DNA from: JACVRW01 sp963850205
Lineage (GTDB): Bacteria; Actinomycetota; Thermoleophilia; Solirubrobacterales; Thermoleophilaceae
Direction: 5' to 3'
Length of the DNA: 64,000 bases
Assembly (NCBI GenBank): GCA_963850205.1
Contig: CAWKKJ010000011.1
Location: 186,001-250,000, forward strand
Shown: piece by piece, positions 24,434 to 32,780 of the stretch
How positions within the stretch are numbered: the stretch's first letter is position 1
Layout of the letters: each line of letters opens with the position of its first letter
Program-made: the position numbers and the translations under genes
Notes under the pieces: generated by a model
The model's database searches: none
What the model was told of the DNA's origin: nothing
Seen by the model: only the letters and a program-made list of their open reading frames with translations

Positions 24434-25275
24434 CGGCCCTGCAGCTCCTCGACCAGCTCGCCGCTCAGCTCGCCCCGGTAGACGGGCAGGGCCCAGCCGG
24501 TCAGCTCCGTGTGCATGTCCTCTCCCACCGCCACCTCGAGCTCGCCGCCGTCGAGGGCCACCCTCACCGGGCTGTCCACCCCGACGAGGACGGCCGCCAC
24601 CGCCGCGCCGATCGCGCCCGTGCCGGAGGCCATGGTCTCCCCCACCCCGCGCTCGAAGATGCGGGCCCGGATCGAGTCCTCGCCGGTGCGCCGCCAGAAG
24701 GACACGTTGGTCCGGTTGGGAAACAGCTCGTGGTGCTCGATGGCGGGGCCGTATGCGGTCAGGTCGAGCTCCTCGAGGCCCTCGCGCACCTCGATCGAGC
24801 ACTGCGGGTTGCCGGCCTGCACGAACTGGAAGCCGAACTCGCGCCCGGCGGCGCTGAGCACGCCGGCACCGTCCTCGCCGCCGCTCGGGAAATCGCGCTC
24901 GGAGGTAAGGCGCACGCGGCCCATGTCCACCGTGCAGGTCGAGGGGCCGCTGATCCGCGGCCGCACCTCGCCGGCGGCGGTGCGCAGGCTGAAGCTGTCG
25001 TGCTCGGCCCAGCCCGAGCGGCGCAGGTACATCACCGCCTGGCGCACGCCGTTGCCCGACAGCTCCGCCTCGGAGCCGTCGGGGTTGTAGATGCGCAGGT
25101 CGGCCACGAAGCCGCGCTCGTCGCTGGGACGCAGCAGCAGGAGCCCGTCAGAGCCGATGCCGGTGTGCGGCGCGCACAGCGCGCGGATCCGCTCGGGGGT
25201 CAGCTCGAAGGGCAGCTCGCGCTCCTCCACGAGCGCGTAGTCGTTGCCCAGGGCCTGCCACTTCTCAAAGCGCAC
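24430..25275 (-). CDS. dapF: Diaminopimelate epimerase with Ser at both catalytic Cys positions
   Basis: A 281-residue protein with the DapF fold order: MRFEKWQALGNDYALVE, GIGSDGLLLL, YNPDGSEAELSGNGVRQ, AGNPQCSIEV and GVGETMASGTGAIGAAVA. DapF normally uses two Cys as acid and base (Cys73 and Cys217 in H. influenzae). Here residue 73 is Ser in LSGNG (TCG at 25057-25059) and residue 217 is Ser in MASGTG (TCC at 24625-24627). The second Cys of CGNGXRC is Gln. All other conserved residues fit and the neighbours are miaA and dapL. Either a serine-based epimerase or a non-catalytic paralogue. Confidence 0.88.
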   Translation of the reverse strand: MRFEKWQALGNDYALVEERELPFELTPERIRALCAPHTGIGSDGLLLLRPSDERGFVADLRIYNPDGSEAELSGNGVRQAVMYLRRSGWAEHDSFSLRTAAGEVRPRISGPSTCTVDMGRVRLTSERDFPSGGEDGAGVLSAAGREFGFQFVQAGNPQCSIEVREGLEELDLTAYGPAIEHHELFPNRTNVSFWRRTGEDSIRARIFERGVGETMASGTGAIGAAVAAVLVGVDSPVRVALDGGELEVAVGEDMHTELTGWALPVYRGELSGELVEELQGR

Positions 25276-25296
25276 GGCGAGGCACTCTAGCCCCCG

Positions 25297-26196
25297 TTAC
25301 CGCAGCGCGGCTGCGATCTGTGCGGCCGTGGCTTCCGGGGCGGTCGCGGTCACGTCGATGAGGGTGACGCCCGCCAGCTTGCGCATCCAGCCGAGCTGGC
25401 GCTTGGCGTAGTTCCGGCTGCGGCGCTTCATGGCCTCGGTATCGCCCGCGAGCAGCTCCTCGAAGCCCAGCGCCTTGCGCGCGGTGCGGGAGGCGCCGGC
25501 GCGGTCGGCGCCACGGACTTCCTCGGCCGCCCCGGCCGAGACCATGTTCTCCACCCGGGCGTCGATCCGCTCGTACAGCGCCTGGCGGGCCATCACCAGC
25601 CCGCACATCAGTGTCGGGCGCCGCAGCGCCGCCGTCCACAGCCGCGAGGCCTCACCCCGCGGCGCCGGCTCCTCCCCCATCTCGATGAGCTCGAGCGCGC
25701 GGATCACCCTGGTCGCGTCGCCCGGGTCGATCGCCGCGGCGGTGGCCGGGGCTCGGGCCGCGAGCTCGGCGTGGATGGCCTCCGCCCCCTCGGCCGTGAC
25801 CCGGGCCTCGAGCCGGGCCCTCAGCTCCGGCGGCGGCGGCGGACGCAGCTCCAGGTCGGTGAGGGCCGCCTGGAGGTAGAGGCCGGTGCCGCCGACCACG
25901 AGCGGACGCCGGCCGGCCTCCAGCGCGACATCGATCTCGGTCCGGGCGAGCCTGGCGTACTCGCCCGCGGAGAAGGTCTTCTCAATCGGCACGAACCCTT
26001 GCAGCCGGTGCTCGAGGCGCTGCCGCTCGCAGGCCGTGGCGGCTCCCGTCAGGATCTCCAGGCCCTCGTAGACCTGGAGTGCGTCGGCCGAGATCGCGAC
26101 CGGATTCTCCCCCGCCTCGCGCAGCCGCCCGGCGAGCGCGATGGCCACGGCGGTCTTGCCCACGCCGGTGGGCCCGAAGAGCGCAATCACCTGCAC
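25297..26196 (-). CDS. miaA: tRNA dimethylallyltransferase
   Basis: A 299-residue enzyme that adds dimethylallyl to A37 of UNN-reading tRNAs. P-loop GPTGVGKTAVA, ISADALQVY (DSxQ-type catalytic Asp), VVGGTGLYLQAAL and the C-terminal RRSRNYAKRQLGWMRK are present. Start GTG 26196 follows a GATACT box by 7 nt. It heads the operon miaA-dapF-dapL-DUF429. The next enzyme of the ms2i6A pathway, MiaB, lies 3 kb away. Confidence 0.94.
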   Translation of the reverse strand: MQVIALFGPTGVGKTAVAIALAGRLREAGENPVAISADALQVYEGLEILTGAATACERQRLEHRLQGFVPIEKTFSAGEYARLARTEIDVALEAGRRPLVVGGTGLYLQAALTDLELRPPPPPELRARLEARVTAEGAEAIHAELAARAPATAAAIDPGDATRVIRALELIEMGEEPAPRGEASRLWTAALRRPTLMCGLVMARQALYERIDARVENMVSAGAAEEVRGADRAGASRTARKALGFEELLAGDTEAMKRRSRNYAKRQLGWMRKLAGVTLIDVTATAPEATAAQIAAALR

Positions 26197-26203
26197 GCGG
26201 GGC

Positions 26204-26209
26204 AGTATC
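26204..26209 (-). promoter_or_regulatory. Possible -10 element of miaA operon (leaderless)
   Basis: Minus-strand GATACT, then 7 nt, then GTG 26196. It departs from TANNNT at the first base, so it is weaker evidence than the other boxes. Confidence 0.35.
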
Positions 26210-26220
26210 GCGCGGCCCGA

Positions 26221-26238
26221 CCCGCTACCAATAGCGGG
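26221..26238 (+). promoter_or_regulatory. Perfect inverted repeat touching the start codon of the lipoprotein gene
   Basis: CCCGCTA (26221-26227), loop CCAA, TAGCGGG (26232-26238), then ATG at 26239. In RNA it would form a 7-bp hairpin directly before the start; in DNA it could be a small operator between miaA and this operon. There is no separate Shine-Dalgarno site. Confidence 0.45.
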
Positions 26239-27141
26239 ATGCGCGCGATCTCCCTGCTGCTGCTGGCGCTCCTCGGGGCGGCCGTCGCCGGCTGCCAGGA
26301 ATCCGGCTTCAACGAGGCGAAGGAGACCGAGAAGCCGCTCAAGGTCCAGCACGCCAAGGGCGAGTCGAAGGTCCCGGGCCGGGCCGAGCGGCCGGTGGCG
26401 TTCACCGCCGACGCCCTGGACGACACCCTGGCCCTGGGCCTCCGGCCTCCCCTGGCCGTCCTGCCCGGAGGCCGGCTGCCCGCCTACCTGCGTCCCCGAG
26501 CGCGGGGCCTGAAGGTGCTCGGGCCGCCGCTGCCCCCGAGCCTGGAGCCGATCCGGGCGGCGGACCCGGACGTGATCCTGGCCAGCGTGCCCGCCCAGGT
26601 CGCTCTGTACGACCGCCTGCGCAGGATCGCCCCCACCGTGATGGACGACGCGGGCGACGTGGGCTGGAAGCTGAACGCCCGCCTGCACGGCGAGGCCCTC
26701 GGTCGCACCAACGACGCCGAGCGCCTGCTCATCGAGTACGACCGCCGCTCCGGCCAGGTGCGCGAGAGCCTCGGGGCGCGCGCTCGCGGGACGAAGGTCG
26801 CGGTGGTGCGCGTGGGACCGGCCGCCGTGCGGGTGGCGGCCGAGGAGTCCTTTCCCGGCAGCGTGATCGGCGACCTCGGCGTGCCGCTGTCCGAGGCGGG
26901 CGAGGACGAGGGCAAGGAGTACCGCAGCTTCAGCTCCGGCCGGCCGCCCGCCCTCGACGCCGACGTCGTGCTTCTGTCGGTCGCGCCCGGCGCGGGGGCC
27001 CGCGGGCGGGAGCTCGCGGCCAGCCCACCCTGGCGCGGGGCCCGTGTGGTGCGAGTCGAAGAGGGCACGTGGTGGTCCGGCGGCGGCCTCCTCGCAGCCG
27101 GCGCTGCGCTGCGTGACCTGAGGCGCGCGCTGGGCTCGTGA
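26239..27141 (+). CDS. Substrate-binding lipoprotein, FecB/BtuF-like
   Basis: A 300-residue exported lipoprotein. The signal peptide ends in the lipobox AVAGC (about Cys19). The rest fits a class III periplasmic-binding fold: ALGLRPPLAVLPGG, then DPDVILAS, the long helix and LLSVAP near the end. The family binds ferric siderophores, cobalamin or haem. No permease or ATPase gene is near. It overlaps the proline-racemase gene by 4 bp (GTGA), suggesting a different ligand linked to hydroxyproline use, or simple operon hitch-hiking. Confidence 0.75.
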   Translation: MRAISLLLLALLGAAVAGCQESGFNEAKETEKPLKVQHAKGESKVPGRAERPVAFTADALDDTLALGLRPPLAVLPGGRLPAYLRPRARGLKVLGPPLPPSLEPIRAADPDVILASVPAQVALYDRLRRIAPTVMDDAGDVGWKLNARLHGEALGRTNDAERLLIEYDRRSGQVRESLGARARGTKVAVVRVGPAAVRVAAEESFPGSVIGDLGVPLSEAGEDEGKEYRSFSSGRPPALDADVVLLSVAPGAGARGRELAASPPWRGARVVRVEEGTWWSGGGLLAAGAALRDLRRALGS

Positions 27142-28163
27142 CCGGCCCGGCGCTCGAGGTCACCGCCACCGATTACCACACGGCGGGCGAGCCCTTTCGC
27201 ATCGTCACCTCCGGGGCGCCCGAGCCGCCCGGCGCCGACGTCCGGGAGCGGCGCGAGTCGGCGCGCGCCGGGACGGAGCTCGACCGGGTGCGGCGCCTTC
27301 TGTGCCACGAGCCTCGGGGCCACGCCGACATGTACGGCTGCTTTCTCGTTCCACCCGACGACCCCGGAGCCCACCTCGGCGTGCTGTTCTGGCACCGGGA
27401 CGGCTACTCCACCGCCTGCGGGCACGGGACGATCGCGCTCGGCGCCTGGGCAGCGGAGGCCGGCAGGCTCGCCCCCGGCGACGGGGAGGCGGAGCTGGTG
27501 GTGGACGTGCCCTCCGGCCGCGTGCGAGCCCGGGTGCGCCGCGAGCAGGGCGCGGTGACCTCGGTCGCCTTTGCCAACGTGCCCAGCTACGTGCTGGCCC
27601 GTGGCGTGCCGGTGGCGACGGCCCGCGGCGAGCTCGACGTGGACCTGGCCTGGGGCGGCGCGATCTACGCCTGCCTGTCCGCCTCCGAGGCGGGCCTGCG
27701 CCCGCTGTCCGAGGATTACACCGAGCTCATCCGGACCGGACGCGAGATCCGCGACGCGCTGAACCGGACCGGGCACGCCGACCACCCCGAGGACAGCCGC
27801 CTGTCGGGGGTGTACGGGACGATCCTCTACGAGGATCTCGGCGACACACCCGAGGGCCCCCACCAGCGCAACGTGACCGTGTTCGCGGACGGCCAGGTGG
27901 ACCGCAGCCCCTGCGGCTCGGGCAGCTCGGCGCGCGCGGCGCTGCTGGCCGCCGAGGGCAGGCTGGAGCCCGGCGGGGTGCTCGTCCACGATTCGATCGT
28001 GGACACACGCTTCCTGGTCAGGATCACCGAGACGCTCATCGGACCCGGCCACGCCGGCGAGGCCGTGGCCACCGAGATCGAGGGGACGGCATATCGCACC
28101 GGCGAGCACCGCTTCACCCTCGATCCCCGCGACCCGCTGGACTCCGGGTTCCTGCTGCGATGA
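27138..28163 (+). CDS. Proline racemase-family enzyme (hydroxyproline epimerase or related)
   Basis: A 341-residue member of the proline racemase family. Both catalytic Cys are present: Cys94 in STACGHGTIALG and Cys259 in DRSPCGSGSSA. Two Cys point to an epimerase or racemase rather than the trans-3-hydroxyproline dehydratase, which has Thr or Ser at one position. YHTAGEPFRIV at the N-terminus is typical. The following gene encodes an OCD-family reductase, a common partner in hydroxyproline catabolism. GTG start. Confidence 0.88.
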   Translation: MTGPALEVTATDYHTAGEPFRIVTSGAPEPPGADVRERRESARAGTELDRVRRLLCHEPRGHADMYGCFLVPPDDPGAHLGVLFWHRDGYSTACGHGTIALGAWAAEAGRLAPGDGEAELVVDVPSGRVRARVRREQGAVTSVAFANVPSYVLARGVPVATARGELDVDLAWGGAIYACLSASEAGLRPLSEDYTELIRTGREIRDALNRTGHADHPEDSRLSGVYGTILYEDLGDTPEGPHQRNVTVFADGQVDRSPCGSGSSARAALLAAEGRLEPGGVLVHDSIVDTRFLVRITETLIGPGHAGEAVATEIEGTAYRTGEHRFTLDPRDPLDSGFLLR

Positions 28164-29098
28164 GCGGGCCGGCGAGCGCACCGCGCTTCTTCGACGCCGC
28201 TGCCGTCGCCGACCTGCTGCCGCCGGCGGTCGCTGTCGGCGCCCTGGAGGCCGCGCTGCGCTCCGGCCTCGACCCGGACGCCGACCCGCCACGCGCGAGC
28301 ACGCCGGCCGGCGACGGCGAACTGCTGATCATGCCCTCCGCCTGGGGCGCCGCGGCGGGAGCGAAGCTCGTGACCGTCGCCCCGGACACACCCGAGCGGA
28401 CCCTGCCGCGGGTGCAGGGCCTGCACGTGGTCTTCGACGCCGGCACGCTGGCGCCCGTGGCGGTGATCGACGGCGCCGCGTTCACCGCCGTGCGCACCGC
28501 CGCCGTGTCGGCCCTGGCGGTCGGCCACCTGGCCGTACCGGCGGCGCACCGGCTGGTGATGTTCGGCACCGGCCCCCAGGCCTGGGCGCACGTGGAGGCG
28601 CTGGCCGCGGTGCGCCCGATGAAGCAGGTCGAGGTGATCGGCCGCGACCAGACCCGGCTGTCGGGCTTCTTGGAACGGGTGCGCGAGGCCGGCCTCGACG
28701 CCGCCGAGGGCACGACCCGCAGCGTCGCGGACGCCGACCTGGTCTGCTGTTGCACCACCTCGGCCGAGCCGCTGTTCGACGGCGATCGTCCCCCGGCGCA
28801 CTGCACCGTGGTGGCGGTCGGCTCACATCAGCCCGACGCCCGCGAGGTCGACGAGCGAATCGTGGGACGCTCCACCGTCGTGGTCGAGGCCGTGTCGGCC
28901 GCCCTGCGGGAGGCGGGCGACATCGTGCTCGCCATCGAGGCCGGAGCCTGCGCCCCCGAGCAGCTGATCGGGCTGGACCGGCTGGTGCGAGGACAGGCCG
29001 AGGTGCCCCCGGACCGCCCGCGGCTGTTCAAGAGCACCGGCATGTCCTGGGAGGACGCGGTGCTCGCAGAGGCGCTCTGGCGCCGGGCGTCGGCCTGA
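28160..29098 (+). CDS. Ornithine cyclodeaminase / mu-crystallin family protein
   Basis: A 312-residue NAD(P)-dependent enzyme. The Rossmann motif is VMFGTGPQAWAHVEAL, with GAAFTAVRTAAVSALAV (conserved Arg) before it and the NAD-site segment VGSHQPDAREVD after it. Members act as ornithine cyclodeaminase, alanine dehydrogenase or delta1-pyrroline-2-carboxylate reductase. Next to a proline racemase-family gene (4-bp ATGA overlap), the last is most likely, giving proline from a hydroxyproline-derived imine. This is context inference. Confidence 0.85.
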   Translation: MSGPASAPRFFDAAAVADLLPPAVAVGALEAALRSGLDPDADPPRASTPAGDGELLIMPSAWGAAAGAKLVTVAPDTPERTLPRVQGLHVVFDAGTLAPVAVIDGAAFTAVRTAAVSALAVGHLAVPAAHRLVMFGTGPQAWAHVEALAAVRPMKQVEVIGRDQTRLSGFLERVREAGLDAAEGTTRSVADADLVCCCTTSAEPLFDGDRPPAHCTVVAVGSHQPDAREVDERIVGRSTVVVEAVSAALREAGDIVLAIEAGACAPEQLIGLDRLVRGQAEVPPDRPRLFKSTGMSWEDAVLAEALWRRASA

Positions 29099-29121
29099 GC
29101 AGCCCGGCCGCCCGCCGACCC

Positions 29122-30441
29122 TCAGCCCAAGCGCGCGACGAGCAGCTCCTCGCCGGCCAGCGTGGTGCTTGTGGCCGAGGCGATCTCGACGCCGGTCAGC
29201 TCACCCGCCCGGGCCACCCCGGGGAAGTTCACGGTCTTGCCGTGGCGGATCCGCCCGCGCGCCTTCGACGCGTCGGTGCGCGACGGGCCCTCCACGAGCA
29301 CCTCCATCGAGCGGCCCACGAAGCGTTGGGCCCGCTCGGTGGCGTGCCGCTGGACCATTTCCACCAGCCGCTCCATCCGCTCCCGCTTGACCTCGTGAGG
29401 TACCTGGCTCTCCAGCACGGCGGCCTCGGTCTCGCGCCGGGGCGAGTAGATGAAGGTGAAGGCCGAGTCGTAGCGCACCTCGTTCACCACCTCCAGCGTC
29501 TCGGTGAAGTCCTCCTCGGTCTCACCCGGGAAGCCCACGATGATGTCGGTGGTGAGCGCGCAATCGGGCACCAGCTCGCGGATCATCGCCACGCGATCGA
29601 GATAGCGCTCGCGGTTGTAGGTGCGCCGCATCGCCTTCAGGATCCGGCTGGACCCCGACTGCAGCGGCAGGTGGATGTGCTCGCACACGCTGGGCAGCTC
29701 CACGTGGGCGGCGATCACGTCCTCGCGTATGTCCTTGGGATGTGGGCTCGTATACCTGATGCGCTCCAGTCCGTCGATGGCGTCGACCATCTGGAGAAGC
29801 TCGGCGAAGCTGGTTTTCGCCCCCCTGGGCAGATCGCGCCCGTAGGAGCAGACGTTCTGCCCGAGCAGGGTGACCTCGCGGACGCCGTCGGCGGCCAGCC
29901 GCTCGACCTCGGTGACGATCTCGGGCGCCGGCCGGGACACCTCCCGGCCCCTGGTGGAGGGCACGATGCAGTAGGAGCAGGCGCAGTTGCAGCCCACCGA
30001 GATCTGCACCCAGGCCTGGAACTCCCGCTCGCGCTTCATCGGCAGGTGGCCGGTGAAGCCCTCGAACTCGAAGTAGCCCTGCGCGGTCAGGCTGTCGCTG
30101 GTGAGGAACTCGGCCAGCTTGTGCACCTGGCCCGGGCCGAAGGCGACGTCGACGAACGGGAACAGCTCGAAAACCCGCTCCTTCATCGACTGCGACCAGC
30201 AGCCGCCGACGCCGATCACCCGCTCGGGGTCCTCCCCCTTCAGCCGCTTGGCCTCGCCGAGATGGCCCGCGAGCCGGCTGTCGGCCTTCTCCCGGATCGA
30301 GCAGGTGTTGAACAGGATGAGGTTCGCGTCCTCGCGGCTGTCCGACTCGCGATAGCCGAGCGAGTCGAGCATGCCCTTCATCCGCTCGGAGTCGTGCTCG
30401 TTCATCTGGCACCCGAAGGTGGTGAGGTGGTACCGCTTCAT
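29122..30441 (-). CDS. miaB: tRNA-2-methylthio-N6-dimethylallyladenosine synthase
   Basis: A 439-residue radical SAM methylthiotransferase. UPF0004 domain cysteines are in TFGCQMN, NTCSIRE and GGCWSQ; the radical SAM cluster motif is GCNCACSYC; the TRAM domain ends the protein (from about 375). It completes ms2i6A37 after MiaA. ATG 30441 follows a TATCCT box by 9 nt, within the rny-DUF1089 transcript, so it may have its own start. Confidence 0.95.
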   Translation of the reverse strand: MKRYHLTTFGCQMNEHDSERMKGMLDSLGYRESDSREDANLILFNTCSIREKADSRLAGHLGEAKRLKGEDPERVIGVGGCWSQSMKERVFELFPFVDVAFGPGQVHKLAEFLTSDSLTAQGYFEFEGFTGHLPMKREREFQAWVQISVGCNCACSYCIVPSTRGREVSRPAPEIVTEVERLAADGVREVTLLGQNVCSYGRDLPRGAKTSFAELLQMVDAIDGLERIRYTSPHPKDIREDVIAAHVELPSVCEHIHLPLQSGSSRILKAMRRTYNRERYLDRVAMIRELVPDCALTTDIIVGFPGETEEDFTETLEVVNEVRYDSAFTFIYSPRRETEAAVLESQVPHEVKRERMERLVEMVQRHATERAQRFVGRSMEVLVEGPSRTDASKARGRIRHGKTVNFPGVARAGELTGVEIASATSTTLAGEELLVARLG

Positions 30442-30459
30442 CGGTGGCCGAGGATAGCT

Positions 30460-30990
30460 CTACACGCGCTCGGCCAGCCCGGGGTAGCGGGTGACCAGAC
30501 CGTCCTCGTCGAGCTCGAGCACCGCGGTGAAATCGTGGTCCAGCCCCACGTAGCGGACCCGTCCCGGACCGGCCGGCTCGTAGCGCTGCTCGGACCGCAG
30601 TACCTCCAGGGAGGGCACCGAGACCCACGCCATGACGTGGTCCACCGGCTCCCCGGTCAGCCGGGCGGCGGGCATGAAGTTCGTCAACGGGGAGAGCGCC
30701 AGGTCACAGTCCAGCGCGCCCCGGACGTGCTCGACCGCCTGGTCGCCGGCCGTCCAGGCACCGTCGGGGTGGCGGCGCAGGCTCAAGCTGCGATCCCCGT
30801 CAGGCTCGGACACCCGGAGATCGAGGCGCTCGGTGATCAGCTCCGGGCCGGTCGCCAGCTCGTAGTCGAGGCGGTAACCCGGCGCGAGCTGCACCCCGCT
30901 GGCCACCAGCCCGGGCTCACCCAGCTCGATCGCGCAGGCCTCGGCGCGCCACTCGTCGGTCCCGCGCCAGGCGACAAAGCGTCGTGTCAC
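30460..30990 (-). CDS. Putative glycolipid-binding protein (DUF1089-like)
   Basis: A 176-residue protein. It starts RRFVAWRGTDEWRAEAC and contains GYRLDYELATG, repeated beta strands and CDLALSPLTNFMPAARL, which are features of the DUF1089 'putative glycolipid-binding' family (SRPBCC-like barrel). Function is not known for the family. GTG start overlaps the RNase Y stop by 4 bp. No signal peptide, so it is cytoplasmic. Confidence 0.75.
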   Translation of the reverse strand: MTRRFVAWRGTDEWRAEACAIELGEPGLVASGVQLAPGYRLDYELATGPELITERLDLRVSEPDGDRSLSLRRHPDGAWTAGDQAVEHVRGALDCDLALSPLTNFMPAARLTGEPVDHVMAWVSVPSLEVLRSEQRYEPAGPGRVRYVGLDHDFTAVLELDEDGLVTRYPGLAERV

Positions 30991-32474
30991 CTCGCATAGT
31001 CCGTGGAGCGGCTCTCGCGTATCACCGTGACCTTGATCTGGCCCGGGTAGTCGAGCTCCTTCTCCACGTCGCGGGCGATCCGGTGCGAGAGCAGGGCGGC
31101 GGCGTCGTCGTCGAGGGTGTCGGGATGGACGAGCACCCGGATCTCGCGCCCCGCGTGTATCGCGTAGACCTTCTCCACACCCTCGTGGCGGCCGGCGATC
31201 GCCTCGAGGTCGTGCAGGCGCTTGACGTAGTGCTCCAGCGACTCGCCGCGAGCGCCGGGGCGAGCCCCGGAGAGCGAGTCGACCACCTGCACGATCACCG
31301 CCTCGACGGTCTGCGGCTCCACCTCGTTGTGGTGAGCCTCCATCGCGTGGGCGACGCCCTCGTCCTCCTTGTAGCGGCGAGCCATCTCTCCGCCGACCAG
31401 AGCGTGCGGGCCCTCGGTCTCGTGCGAGACCGCCTTCCCCACGTCGTGCATGAGGGCCGCCCTGGCCGCCACCCGCGGGTTGGCGCCCAGCTCGTCGGCC
31501 AGCATCGCCGCCAGGCGGGCGCATTCCACCGAGTGATGCAGGACGTTCTGCCCGTAGCTGGTGCGAAAGCGGAGCTTGCCGAGGAGCTTCACCAGCTCGG
31601 GGTGGATCGAGCCGACGTTCGCCTCGAAGACCGCCTGTTCGCCCACCTCCACGATGTGCTGGTCGATCTCCGACTTGGCCTGCTGGTAGGCCTCCTCGAT
31701 CCGGGCCGGGTGGATCCGGCCGTCCTGCAGCAGCCGCTCGAGGGTGAGGCGGGCGATCTCGCGCCGCACGCCGTCGAACCCGGAGAGCAGCACCGCCCCG
31801 GGGGTGTCGTCGATGATGAAGTCGATGCCGGTGAGCGTCTCGAGCGCGCGGATGTTGCGGCCCTCGCGGCCGATGATGCGGCCCTTCAGCTCGTCCGATT
31901 TGAGCTCTACCACCGAGACGGTGGTCTCGACGGCGTGGCCGGACGCCACCCGCTGCATGACCGCCGACAGGATGCTGCGCACGCGCCGGTCGGCGTCCTG
32001 GCGGGTCTCCTCCTCGATCTGGCGCACCAGCCGGGCGCTCTCGTGCCGGAGCCCGTCCTCGAGCTCGCGCATGAGCAGCTGCTTTGCCTGCCCGGCACTG
32101 AGCCCGGACAGGCGCTCCAGCTCACGCACCTGCTCGCGCTTGGCCTCCTTCAGCTCCTCCCGGGCCCGGTCGGCATTGCGCTGGCGATCCTCGAACGAGC
32201 GCTCTCGCTCGACGAGCCGGCCGGTCTGAAGCTCGAGCGACTGCTCCTTGGCGCTGAGACGCTCCTCGAGCCGAGCGATCTCCGCTCTGCGGGCCACGAT
32301 CTCCTCGTCGCTACGCACGCCCGCAGACGCGGCGGGCTGCCCGTCACCCGCGGTGCCCGGCTCGCGCGCCGCCACCGCGGCCCCGGCTGCGGGCACCGCC
32401 CGAGGCCGCTGGGCGACCAACACCACGACCACGGCCACCGCCGCCGCCACCAGCGCCGCCAACACGATTTCCAT
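30987..32474 (-). CDS. rny: Ribonuclease Y
   Basis: A 495-residue membrane-anchored endonuclease that starts mRNA decay. One N-terminal transmembrane helix (about 3-21), a long coiled coil (about 55-170), a KH domain with GRIIGREGRNIRALE and an HD domain with LMHDVGKAV and AHHNEVEP. The linker after the helix (Ala/Pro/Gly-rich) is longer than usual. GAGGAGA is spaced 8 nt before ATG, and a hairpin sits just upstream of it. Confidence 0.95.
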   Translation of the reverse strand: MEIVLAALVAAAVAVVVVLVAQRPRAVPAAGAAVAAREPGTAGDGQPAASAGVRSDEEIVARRAEIARLEERLSAKEQSLELQTGRLVERERSFEDRQRNADRAREELKEAKREQVRELERLSGLSAGQAKQLLMRELEDGLRHESARLVRQIEEETRQDADRRVRSILSAVMQRVASGHAVETTVSVVELKSDELKGRIIGREGRNIRALETLTGIDFIIDDTPGAVLLSGFDGVRREIARLTLERLLQDGRIHPARIEEAYQQAKSEIDQHIVEVGEQAVFEANVGSIHPELVKLLGKLRFRTSYGQNVLHHSVECARLAAMLADELGANPRVAARAALMHDVGKAVSHETEGPHALVGGEMARRYKEDEGVAHAMEAHHNEVEPQTVEAVIVQVVDSLSGARPGARGESLEHYVKRLHDLEAIAGRHEGVEKVYAIHAGREIRVLVHPDTLDDDAAALLSHRIARDVEKELDYPGQIKVTVIRESRSTDYAR

Positions 32475-32492
32475 GTCCGAAGTCTCCTCGCA

Positions 32493-32511
32493 CCGGCGCG
32501 AGAAGCGCCGG
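32493..32511 (-). promoter_or_regulatory. Leader hairpin before rny ribosome site
   Basis: CCGGCGC and GCGCCGG make a perfect 7-bp stem with a 5-nt loop, ending a few bases before the Shine-Dalgarno sequence of rny. It could protect the 5' end or allow feedback by RNase Y. The rest of the 306-bp gap 32475-32780 shows no gene or clear promoter. Confidence 0.4.
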
Positions 32512-32780
32512 GGTCATCCTCGCTTGAGCGATGCGGCGCAACCCCGCGCGAGACACCAGACGTGTGTCAAAACGGCGCGCACGCCGGCTGACGGCGCGCG
32601 CTGATGCGGCTAGGGACCCTCCCGGACGCTCCTTCCGCCTCGGTCAGGTCTGAGCATGGAGATCATGATTGTTCGAAAGCTGCCGGTTTGCACGTGTTTT
32701 CGGTCCCGCGGGCGAAGCTGGCGTCCGCGTTCACAGGAGGGTAACTCCGCGCCGGGGCAGTGGCAAGCGGCGGGACGTCT

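Noticed and set aside
32512..32780. Possible tRNA or small RNA between rny and the ABC exporter
   Set aside because: Looked for a T-loop GGTTCGANTC and cloverleaf stems by eye and found none; only the rny leader hairpin is supported.
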